5,650 nt of DNA from an uncultured Eubacteriales bacterium. GTDB lineage: Bacteria > Bacillota > Clostridia > Oscillospirales > CAG-272. Positions 1 to 5,058 of this stretch are shown piece by piece. The position numbers were made by a program, and so were the translations under genes. Position 1 is the stretch's first letter. Every line of letters starts with the position of its first letter. The notes beneath the pieces are model-generated. The model was not told the DNA's origin. It saw nothing but the letters and a program-made list of their open reading frames with translations, and ran no database searches. Where the stretch lies: assembly GCA_900555785.1 (NCBI GenBank), contig USMO01000111.1:1-5650 (forward strand). Direction: 5' to 3'.

Positions 1-48
1 AGGGAGGACCATCCGAAAGGGTCCTCCCTCTCCCTCCAAGGTCTTCCC
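1..48 (-). repeat. Family-1 gene-end element, deoR copy (cut by window start)
   Basis: Read on the minus strand, the repressor stop is followed after 7 bases by the box GGGAAGACCTTGGAGG (48-33) and then a 10-bp hairpin. The arms are 20-29 and 1-10 (AGGGAGGACC/GGTCCTCCCT) with loop CTTTCGGAT. No T-tract follows this hairpin in the visible part. By comparison with the two complete copies at 2609-2770 and 2841-3005, the second, terminator hairpin should lie just outside the window. Confidence 0.8.
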
Positions 49-55
49 CCACCCT

Positions 56-751
56 TCACTCCGAAATCACACTGTCGAGGTCGGACGTGACGCAGAGATT
101 GTAGAAGTAGAGCTTGCCGAACTTGCTCCGGTCGCAAAGAAGATGCTTCCGGGCGCTGTGCTCCAGCATCACGCGGCGGAGGTTGACCTCCTCAACCGAG
201 GGGTCGGACACGCGACCGTCATCGGAAAGCCCGCGACAGGAGAAAAAGCAAATGTCCGCATTGATCGCCGCGATGAACTGCTCTGCCTGCGCGCCAACAT
301 AGGAATAGGAGTTGTTCAGCATCTTGCCGCCCGTGCAATAGTTGCAGAGCCCGGCTTCGGCAAGCGCAAGCGCGGTTTTCGCACCGCTCGTGACAACCGT
401 CAAATCCTTTTTCGTCGCCAAAAACGGAACCAGGTGAAACGCGCTCGTCGAGCCGTCCAGCAGGACCACCATCCCGTCCTCCACCAGCGCCGCCGCCTGC
501 CGTCCCATCGCCGTCTTTGCCGCGCTTTTTTCGTTTTCCCGGAAAATGAACGGGATCAGTGTCTCTGCGCCGTCCGGCAGGACCGCACCGCCGTAGACCT
601 TGTGGATCAGCCCTTTCCCGTCCAGCTCGGTCAGGTCGCGCCGGACCGTCGGCTCGCTGACATATAGGACCGCGCTCAACCGCGCAACGCTGATTTTCGG
701 ATTCTGCCGCAGCAGCTCCAGTATCCGCTCCTGACGTTCACTAATGGTCAT
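56..751 (-). CDS. DeoR-family transcriptional repressor (sugar/polyol-phosphate sensing)
   Basis: A DNA-binding repressor of 231 residues with the DeoR two-domain layout. Residues about 4-57 form the N-terminal winged helix-turn-helix, with recognition-helix motif SEPTVRRDL at 32-40 followed by GLIHKVYGGAV at 47-57, the classic DeoR signature. Residues about 75-230 match the DeoRC phosphosugar-sensor fold: DGSTSAFHLVPFL (99-111), TSGAKTALALA (121-131), GG at 141-142, VSDPSVEEVNLRRVM (181-195) and CDRSKFGK (206-213). The ATG start is supported by AAAAGGAG at 765-758, six bases upstream. The family typically senses a phosphorylated sugar or polyol; the ligand cannot be read here. It is divergent from the glycerol-1-phosphate dehydrogenase gene, whose promoter it may regulate (inference). 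The protein stops soon after LDSVIS, about 20 residues earlier than many relatives, and the stop is followed within 7 bases by a repeat box. Confidence 0.93.
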   Translation of the reverse strand: MTISERQERILELLRQNPKISVARLSAVLYVSEPTVRRDLTELDGKGLIHKVYGGAVLPDGAETLIPFIFRENEKSAAKTAMGRQAAALVEDGMVVLLDGSTSAFHLVPFLATKKDLTVVTSGAKTALALAEAGLCNYCTGGKMLNNSYSYVGAQAEQFIAAINADICFFSCRGLSDDGRVSDPSVEEVNLRRVMLEHSARKHLLCDRSKFGKLYFYNLCVTSDLDSVISE

Positions 752-780
752 GATGTACTCCTTTTGTGGTGTGTTATTAA

Positions 781-850
781 AGACCTTGGGCGTTGCCCAA
801 ACCCACTTGGAACCTTCTTATAAGAAGGTTCTAAGAACTCCAAGAATTTT
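781..850 (+). repeat. Family-2 double-hairpin repeat, copy A (upstream of deoR)
   Basis: Starts with AAGACCTTGGGC. Hairpin 1 is TTGGGC (786-791)/GCCCAA (795-800) with loop GTT. Hairpin 2 spans 806-835 as a nearly perfect palindrome (15 pairs, one G-T wobble; the core GAACCTTCTTA/TAAGAAGGTTC at 810-831 is perfect). The tail AAGAACTCCAAG matches copies B and C and is followed by a T5 tract (847-851). The box begins 30 bases upstream of the repressor ATG, so this copy overlaps its leader or promoter. It reads away from that gene. I see no second long hairpin after it, unlike copy C. Confidence 0.75.
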
Positions 851-940
851 TAATGAGGAGGATGGGGGACTGGACACCGTAGGGGGATTGCTTTGGGGGA
901 ACGATGTGCTGTTTGGAACGTGTACTATAATACTCTTTTG

Positions 941-975
941 TCCGTCATAGATAGTGTGTGATTGCACTGCCTCTG
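941..975 (+). repeat. Solo end related to the 5250-5366 palindromic element
   Basis: Bases 941-955 match 5352-5366, the outer half of the right inverted end of the element at 5250-5366, at 14 of 15 positions. After a gap the similarity resumes: ATTGCACTGCCT (961-972) against ATTGACTGCCT (5368-5378). No inverted partner is present nearby, so this is either a decayed remnant or a shared module. A perfect TATAAT lies at 926-931, but I found no convincing -35 for it on the plus strand. Confidence 0.45.
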
Positions 976-1036
976 AATATCGGAGATCTCGCCCGCAGGG
1001 GCGCCAGCAGGCGGGATCTCCGAACGACAGAGGCAG
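967..1036. repeat. Long interrupted hairpin in the divergent spacer
   Basis: Outer stem TGCCTCTG (968-975)/CAGAGGCA (1028-1035); a symmetric 5/5 internal loop (976-980 and 1023-1027); inner 13-bp stem 981-993/1010-1022 with one G-T wobble (CGGAGATC and GATCTCCG are exact). The flanks GATTG (960-964) and CAATC (1039-1043) also pair after two mismatches. No T-tract follows directly; AAAAAA at 1044-1049 would be a T-tract only if read upstream of the stem on the minus strand. This is not an obvious terminator; its role is unknown. Confidence 0.7.
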
Positions 1037-1061
1037 GTCAATCAAAAAATCCCTTTATTGC

Positions 1062-1141
1062 AAGTTCTTGGGGTTCTTAGGGGGACTTCTTTCAAGAAGC
1101 CCCCTAAGCGGGGTTCGGGGCAGCGCCCGAGGTCTTCCCCC
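1062..1141 (-). repeat. Family-2 double-hairpin repeat, copy B (upstream of egsA)
   Basis: On the minus strand it reads GGGGGAAGACCTCGGGC, then a short hairpin (CGGGC/GCCCCG, one bulge, 1115-1130), then GAACCCCG, then a larger hairpin. In the larger hairpin CTTAGGGGG (1076-1084) pairs with CCCCCTAAG (1100-1108), and CTTCT with AGAAG across a short loop, with A1085 bulged. The tail is AAGAACCCCAAGAACTT. It is inverted relative to copies A and C, lies about 60 bases upstream of the likely -35 of egsA, and reads away from that gene. Confidence 0.8.
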
Positions 1142-1162
1142 TGACGATTCGCCGCTCACGCA

Positions 1163-1223
1163 TGATTATTTGTCAACTTTTCCGGCGGGACTTGATTATT
1201 TGACCGATTTCAGATATGATTAT
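1163..1223. promoter_or_regulatory. Triple TGATTAT direct repeat, candidate operator of egsA
   Basis: TGATTATTTG occurs at 1163-1172 and again at 1193-1202, exactly 30 bp apart and so on the same helix face. TGATTAT recurs at 1217-1223. The second copy overlaps the candidate -35 hexamer and the third adjoins the -10, which is a repressor-like placement. The divergent DeoR-type regulator is the obvious candidate ligand-responsive binder, but that link is inferred from position only. Confidence 0.45.
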
Positions 1224-1275
1224 AGCATAAAAAAACAGCCGCGTCAAGAGATTCGCGGCGAAAGGAAGGATTTTT
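1200..1275 (+). promoter_or_regulatory. Probable egsA promoter, leader hairpin and ribosome binding site
   Basis: TTGACC at 1200-1205 is a good -35. The -10 is either TAGCAT (1223-1228, spacer 17) or TATAGC (1221-1226, spacer 15). In the leader, GCCGCG (1238-1243) can pair with CGCGGC (1254-1259), just ahead of the purine-rich ribosome binding site AAAGGAAGGA (1261-1270), which ends five bases before the ATG. The promoter call is moderate because neither -10 option is a full match. Confidence 0.5.
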
Positions 1276-2604
1276 ATGGCATTTGAATTGCAGGAACTGC
1301 TCAACCACCCCGAGGGCGTGAAGTGCGCGTGCGGGAAGGTGCATAAAGCGGGCTTTTCCCACGTCATCATTGAGTCGGGCGCAATCAGGCGCGTGCCGGA
1401 CGTCGTGCGTTCTTACGGCGCAAAGAAGGTCTTTCTGCTGGCGGACCGGAACACCTACGCCGCAGCGGGCGAGCGGATTGCCGCAATCCTTGCCGAGGCG
1501 GGCATTCCCTGCACGGTCTACTGCCTGCCGGGCGAGGAGCGCATCGAGCCGGACGAGCACGCGGTCGGGTCGGTTGCGATGCATTTTGACTACGCGTGCG
1601 ACCTGATTCTCGGCGTTGGCTCCGGCGTGGTCAACGACATCGGCAAGATCATTGCAAACCTGACCGGGCGGCAGTACGTCATTTTCGGCACGGCACCGTC
1701 GATGGACGGGTACGCGTCCGCAACGTCGTCGACCATCCGCGACAGCCTGAAGGTTTCGCTGGACAGCCGCGTGCCGGACACGGTCATCGGGGATTTGGAC
1801 ATCCTCGCAGACGCGCCGATGCGAATGATCCTGTCGGGGCTGGGCGACATGCTGGCGAAGTACATCAGCATTGCGGAGTGGCGCATTTCGCACATCATCA
1901 ACGGCGAATATTACTGCGAGACGGTTGCAGGGCTTGTCAACCAGGGGTTGGCAGCGTGCATGGACAATCTTGCGGGCATTGCCAAGCGCGACAAGACCGC
2001 CATTGCTGCGGTGATGAACGGCATGGTGCTCTCCGGCATTGCGGCGAACTACGCGGGCGTGTCGCGTCCGGCGTCGGGGATGGAGCACTACCTCTCGCAC
2101 ATCTGCGACATGCGTGGGGTGGAGTTCGGTCTGCCGTTTGACCTGCACGGCATTCAATGCGGCGCGGCAACGGTGATCTGCCTGGGCATTTACGAAAAGC
2201 TGCGCGATGTGAAGCCGGACCGCGAAAAGGCGCTGGCGTATGTGGAGAAATTTTCTTATGCGGACTGGTCGAAGAAGCTGTGCGCTTGGTTGGGCAAGAG
2301 CGGCGAGGTAATGGCGGCGAATGAGGCGCGGGAGCATAAGTACGACAAGGAGCTGCACCGCGCGCGTCTGGAGCGGATTATCGCGCATTGGGACGAGATC
2401 GAGGAAGTGATTCACGGTCTGCCCCTGCCGTCCGAGATTGTACCGAAGCTGCAGGCGATCGGTCTGCCGGTCTCCTTTGCGGAACTCGGTTTCTCCCCGG
2501 AGGAGACCCGCAATGCGATTCTCTTCAGCAAGGATGTTCGCGACAAGTACATCGGCTCCCGCCTGATGTGGGACCTCGGAATTCTGGACGAGATTGTCGG
2601 GTGA
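1276..2604 (+). CDS. egsA: sn-glycerol-1-phosphate dehydrogenase (AraM/EgsA family)
   Basis: A 442-residue protein of the iron-alcohol-dehydrogenase-like superfamily. The family reduces dihydroxyacetone phosphate to sn-glycerol 1-phosphate with NAD(P)H in the cytoplasm; EgsA/AraM of Bacillus is the bacterial model. Visible motifs: the nucleotide-binding glycine loop GVGSGVVND (113-121), family motif GTAPSMDGYAS (138-148), SGLGDMLAKY (187-196), RPASGMEHYLSH (264-275) and DLHGIQCG (289-296). By analogy with archaeal enzymes, Asp191, His271 and His291 should bind the catalytic metal, and all are present. A CxCGxxH motif sits at 18-23. Bacillus AraM is about 394 residues, so this one is longer, mainly in the C-terminal helical part. 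The ATG follows AAGGAAGG. No arabinose genes are adjacent. A related dehydrogenase activity on another triose or polyol phosphate cannot be excluded. Confidence 0.9.
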   Translation: MAFELQELLNHPEGVKCACGKVHKAGFSHVIIESGAIRRVPDVVRSYGAKKVFLLADRNTYAAAGERIAAILAEAGIPCTVYCLPGEERIEPDEHAVGSVAMHFDYACDLILGVGSGVVNDIGKIIANLTGRQYVIFGTAPSMDGYASATSSTIRDSLKVSLDSRVPDTVIGDLDILADAPMRMILSGLGDMLAKYISIAEWRISHIINGEYYCETVAGLVNQGLAACMDNLAGIAKRDKTAIAAVMNGMVLSGIAANYAGVSRPASGMEHYLSHICDMRGVEFGLPFDLHGIQCGAATVICLGIYEKLRDVKPDREKALAYVEKFSYADWSKKLCAWLGKSGEVMAANEAREHKYDKELHRARLERIIAHWDEIEEVIHGLPLPSEIVPKLQAIGLPVSFAELGFSPEETRNAILFSKDVRDKYIGSRLMWDLGILDEIVG

Positions 2605-2608
2605 GGTA

Positions 2609-2675
2609 GGGAAGACCTTGGAGGGAGAGAGCCCCATCTTGAAAGACGGGGGCTCTCTCCCTCAAAACCTCCCTC
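2609..2675 (+). repeat. Family-1 gene-end element, egsA copy: box and first hairpin
   Basis: Four bases after the stop comes the box GGGAAGACCTTGGAGG (2609-2624), identical to the one after the repressor gene. It runs into a perfect 15-bp hairpin (2621-2635/2649-2663), extendable by TT/AA beyond one mismatch (2618-2619/2665-2666). AAAACCTCCCT (2664-2674) follows. There is no T-tract here, so this hairpin alone is not a classic intrinsic terminator; the T-tract belongs to the next hairpin. Confidence 0.85.
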
Positions 2676-2685
2676 TCTCACCGAG

Positions 2686-2771
2686 AACTTCCCCCAAGAG
2701 CACCCGCCCGTGCAGAGCGAAGATTTGATTCGCTTTGTTTGGGGCGGGTGCTCTCGGGGGAAGTTTTTTGT
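2686..2771 (+). terminator. egsA rho-independent terminator (family-1 second hairpin)
   Basis: Arms of 24 bases (2686-2709/2742-2765) pair with a single A-C mismatch at 2696/2755. The base is AACTTCCCCC/GGGGGAAGTT. A second small stem sits at the apex, AGCGAA (2716-2721)/TTCGCT (2729-2734). The closing TT runs into a T6 tract (2764-2769). It begins about 80 bases past the stop codon. Confidence 0.85.
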
Positions 2772-2840
2772 TTCGGGCGGAAGGTGATTTTCAAATGGTG
2801 CGATAGCCGCACTCTGCAACAAATTCACACCTCCCAAAAC
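2772..2840. other. Centre of the convergent spacer, no gene
   Basis: Holds no gene. An imperfect palindrome occupies the middle: AGGTG (2782-2786) against CACCT (2828-2832) on the outside, and GTGCG (2798-2802)/CGCAC (2808-2812) inside with loop ATAGC. The two sides remain alignable as inverted copies, which makes this the symmetry centre of the 2605-3008 inverted repeat. Confidence 0.55.
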
Positions 2841-2928
2841 GACAAAAACTTCCCCACAAGACCCCCGCCACCACGAAAAGCGAACCAAATTTTCGCTCAC
2901 GTAATGGCGGGGGTCTTGTGGGGAAGTT
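2838..2928 (-). terminator. typA rho-independent terminator (family-1 second hairpin)
   Basis: A perfect 24-bp stem, 2847-2870/2905-2928, with base AACTTCCCC/GGGGAAGTT in the minus-strand sense. It is followed on the minus strand by a T5 run (2848-2844) and further T-rich sequence. The apex repeats the small stem of the egsA terminator: AGCGAA (2879-2884)/TTCGCT (2892-2897). It begins about 75 bases past the typA stop. Confidence 0.87.
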
Positions 2929-2940
2929 AGGGGAGAGTCA

Positions 2941-3005
2941 GGGAGGTTTGGAGGGTAGGGAGGACCCTACGAAAGGGTCCTCCCTGCGCCTCCAAGGTCT
3001 TTCCC
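2941..3005 (-). repeat. Family-1 gene-end element, typA copy: box and first hairpin
   Basis: Directly after the TAA stop, the minus strand reads GGGAAAGACCTTGGAGG (3005-2989), which has one more A than the other two copies. Next comes an 11-bp hairpin, 2985-2975/2967-2957 (AGGGAGGACCC/GGGTCCTCCCT) with loop TTTCGTA. An outer stem TTGGAGG/CCTCCAA (2995-2989/2954-2948) encloses it. CAAACCTCCCT (2951-2941) closes the module, as in the egsA copy. Confidence 0.85.
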
Positions 3006-4850
3006 TTACTTCCTCTGCGCCTCCAGCTCGCGGCGCTTTTTCATCATTTCCTTCATGCGGAGCTCCGTGTTCAGAATCTTCTTGCGCAGACGAATCGACT
3101 TCGGCGTGACCTCAATCAAATCATCGTCACCAATGTATTCGATCGCTTCCTCCAGGGAGAAAATGCGGGGCGGGGTCAGCAGCAGCTTCTCGTCCGCGCC
3201 AGAGGACCGAATCGCCGTCAGGTGTTTCGTCTTGCAGGGGTTCACCGCAATGTCATCGTACTTCGGATTCTCACCGACGATCATACCCTCGTAGACCTGC
3301 GTCTGCGGCCCGACAAACAGCTGCCCGCGGTCCTGCGTGTTGTACAGTCCGTAGCGCGTCGTCTCGCCGTTTTCGGACGCAATCAGGGAACCCGTGTACT
3401 TCATCTGAATCTCGCCGCGATAAGGCGCGTAACCGTCAAAAATCGTGTTCATCACGCCCTCGCCGTGCGTCGCCGTCAGAAACTCCGAACGGTAACCGAA
3501 CAGGCAGCGCGACGGAATCGAATACTCAATCCGCGTCCGGCTCCCAATCGGCGCCATTGACAGCAAATCGCCCTTCCGCTGCCCCAGCTTGTCCACCACG
3601 ACACCAACCATCTCGGTCGGCACGTCCAGCGTCACGCGCTCCATCGGCTCCATCTTCTCGCCGTTCACCGTCTTGTACAGCACGCGCGGGTTCGAGCAGG
3701 CAAGCTCAAAGCCTTCGCGGCGCATCGTTTCCAAAAGGATCGACAGGTGCATTTCGCCTCTGCCCGCAACGCGGAATTCATCGGTCGTGTCACCGTCAGA
3801 CACCCGCAGAGACACGTCCTTCAGCAGCTCGCGGTACAGGCGCTCGCGCAGCTGACGGGAGGTCACAAACTTGCCTTCCTTGCCGGCAAGCGGGCTGTCG
3901 TTGACCATGAAGGTCATTTCCACGGTCGGCTCGGAGACCTTGACAAACTCCAGCGGCTCCGGGTTTGCCGGCGCCGTCAGCGTGTCGCCAATCGTCACGT
4001 CACCCGCGCCCGAGAAGCACACAATGTCACCGACCGTTGCGTTGTCAACCGGCTTGCGCGTCAGACCGTCAATCTGGTAGAGCGACACGATCTTCGTCTT
4101 CTTCACCGTGCCGGGATTGTGGTAGTTGCAAACCGCCACTTCGTCGCCGACCTTGACGCACCCGCGATCGATGCGCCCGATGCCGATACGTCCAACGTAT
4201 TCGTTGTAGTCAATCGAGGAGACCAGCAGCTGGAGCGGTCCGTTCTCGTCGCCCTCCGGCGCAGGAATGTACTCCAGAATCTTATCAAACAGCGGGCGCA
4301 GATCGGTGCCCGGGACCTTCGGGTCGGTCGTGCAGGTGCCGGCGCGTCCCGAACAGTAGAGCATCGGGCTGTCGAGCTGCTCGTCGTTCGCGCCCAGGTC
4401 CATCAGCAGCTCCAGAATCTCATCCTCGACCTCGCCCAGGCGCGCGTCTGGCTTGTCAATCTTGTTGATGCAGACAATGATCCGGTGATTCAGGTCCAGC
4501 GCTTTCTGCAGGACGAACCGGGTCTGCGGCATGGGCCCTTCTGCGGCGTCAACCAGCAGAATGACGCCGTTGACCATCTTCAGGATCCGCTCAACCTCGC
4601 CGCCGAAATCCGCGTGACCGGGGGTGTCGACGATGTTGATCTTCACGCCGTTGTAGTGGACTGCGGTGTTCTTTGCCAGAATCGTGATGCCGCGCTCCCG
4701 CTCCAGGTCGCCGGAATCCATCACGCATGTCACCGTCTCCTGGTTGTCGCGGTACACCCCGCCCTGCTTCAGAAGCCCGTCCACCAGCGTTGTCTTGCCG
4801 TGGTCAACGTGCGCAATGATTGCTACATTTCTCAAATCTTCTCGGATCAC
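3006..4850 (-). CDS. typA: Translational GTPase TypA/BipA, GTG start
   Basis: A ribosome-binding GTPase of the EF-G/LepA class, linked in other bacteria to 50S assembly and to growth under cold and stress. From the GTG start it has 614 residues, normal for the family (about 605-615). GTPase motifs are complete: G1 AHVDHGKTT (13-21), G2 RERGITI (51-57), G3 DTPGH (75-79), G4 NKID (129-132) and G5 SGRAG (167-171). After these come domain II (about 200-300), the EF-G-like domain III with GRGEMHLSILLE (363-374), domain V, and the TypA-specific C-terminus with GPQTQVYEGMIVGENP (514-529), ending in a basic Arg/Lys tail. An in-frame TTG at 4877 would add nine codons, but the ribosome binding site AGAAGGAG (4865-4858) lies between it and GTG 4850 at ideal spacing, so GTG is chosen. 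Confidence 0.96.
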   Translation of the reverse strand: MIREDLRNVAIIAHVDHGKTTLVDGLLKQGGVYRDNQETVTCVMDSGDLERERGITILAKNTAVHYNGVKINIVDTPGHADFGGEVERILKMVNGVILLVDAAEGPMPQTRFVLQKALDLNHRIIVCINKIDKPDARLGEVEDEILELLMDLGANDEQLDSPMLYCSGRAGTCTTDPKVPGTDLRPLFDKILEYIPAPEGDENGPLQLLVSSIDYNEYVGRIGIGRIDRGCVKVGDEVAVCNYHNPGTVKKTKIVSLYQIDGLTRKPVDNATVGDIVCFSGAGDVTIGDTLTAPANPEPLEFVKVSEPTVEMTFMVNDSPLAGKEGKFVTSRQLRERLYRELLKDVSLRVSDGDTTDEFRVAGRGEMHLSILLETMRREGFELACSNPRVLYKTVNGEKMEPMERVTLDVPTEMVGVVVDKLGQRKGDLLSMAPIGSRTRIEYSIPSRCLFGYRSEFLTATHGEGVMNTIFDGYAPYRGEIQMKYTGSLIASENGETTRYGLYNTQDRGQLFVGPQTQVYEGMIVGENPKYDDIAVNPCKTKHLTAIRSSGADEKLLLTPPRIFSLEEAIEYIGDDDLIEVTPKSIRLRKKILNTELRMKEMMKKRRELEAQRK

Positions 4851-4884
4851 TGTTTTTCTCCTTCTTTCTCCGCTCAAAAACTTA

Positions 4885-4900
4885 ACATATTATTATACCA
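4885..4900 (-). promoter_or_regulatory. typA extended -10 promoter
   Basis: On the minus strand TGGTATAAT (4900-4892) is a consensus TATAAT with the TGn extension. No good -35 is visible at the standard distance; the upstream DNA is AT-rich (ATTATTTGG region, 4909-4922), which fits an extended -10 promoter. The predicted start near 4885 gives a leader of about 35 bases carrying the ribosome binding site at 4865-4858. Confidence 0.7.
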
Positions 4901-4946
4901 CATCCGCTAAACCAAATAATAGTGGGATTTTTTACGATGTTTTTTC

Positions 4947-4989
4947 AGGTCTCCCCCGCCTTTTTGTGCATTGTGGGGGATGAAGACCT
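4947..4989. repeat. Degenerate box inverted against family-2 copy C
   Basis: AGGTCT (4947-4952) with CCCCC (4953-4957) is the inverse of GGGGG (4975-4979) and AGACCT (4984-4989), apart from a 4-base bulge (ATGA). The left half therefore reads GGGGGAGACCT on the minus strand, a degenerate repeat box pointing toward typA. It lies about 50 bases upstream of the typA -10. Confidence 0.4.
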
Positions 4990-5058
4990 CGGGGCGCTGC
5001 CCCGAACCCCGCTTAGGGAGCTTCTTTCGGAGAAGCCCCTAAGAACCCAAGAACTTCA
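4976..5058 (+). repeat. Family-2 double-hairpin repeat, copy C (upstream of typA)
   Basis: Box GAAGACCTCGGGGC. Hairpin 1 is a perfect TCGGGGC (4989-4995)/GCCCCGA (4999-5005) with loop GCT. GAACCCCG follows. Hairpin 2 is CTTAGGG (5012-5018) and GCTTCT (5020-5025) paired with AGAAGC (5031-5036) and CCCTAAG (5037-5043), loop TTCGG, with A5019 bulged as in copy B. The tail AAGAACCCAAGAACTT leads straight into the long hairpin at 5052-5135. It reads away from typA. Confidence 0.8.

Noticed and set aside
143..667. 174-codon open frame on the plus strand
   Set aside because: It is antisense to the repressor gene, with low-complexity basic composition and no ribosome binding site.
864..899. Three G5 tracts (864-868, 882-886, 895-899) as a G-quadruplex
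   Set aside because: Only three full tracts are present with long uneven loops; a fourth would have to use split GG pairs. Too weak to call.
926..931. Perfect TATAAT as a plus-strand promoter
   Set aside because: No acceptable -35 lies 15-19 bases upstream, there is no TG extension, and the next gene start is 345 bases away behind several hairpins.
1210..2637. 475-codon open frame on the minus strand, longer than egsA itself
   Set aside because: It is antisense to egsA, whose family motifs are complete. The translation is rich in Arg, His and Val with no domain, which is typical of the complement of GC-biased codons.
2412..2900. 162-codon frame on the minus strand across the convergent spacer
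   Set aside because: It is composed of inverted-repeat and terminator sequence and then antisense egsA, with no family resemblance.
4851..4877. Upstream in-frame TTG start for TypA adding nine residues
   Set aside because: The extension is encoded by the ribosome binding site itself (AGAAGGAG), and the family starts at the residues following the GTG.
3747..4910. 387-codon open frame on the plus strand
   Set aside because: It lies antisense to typA, has an Arg/Val/Gln-rich composition with no motif, and ends in the typA promoter.
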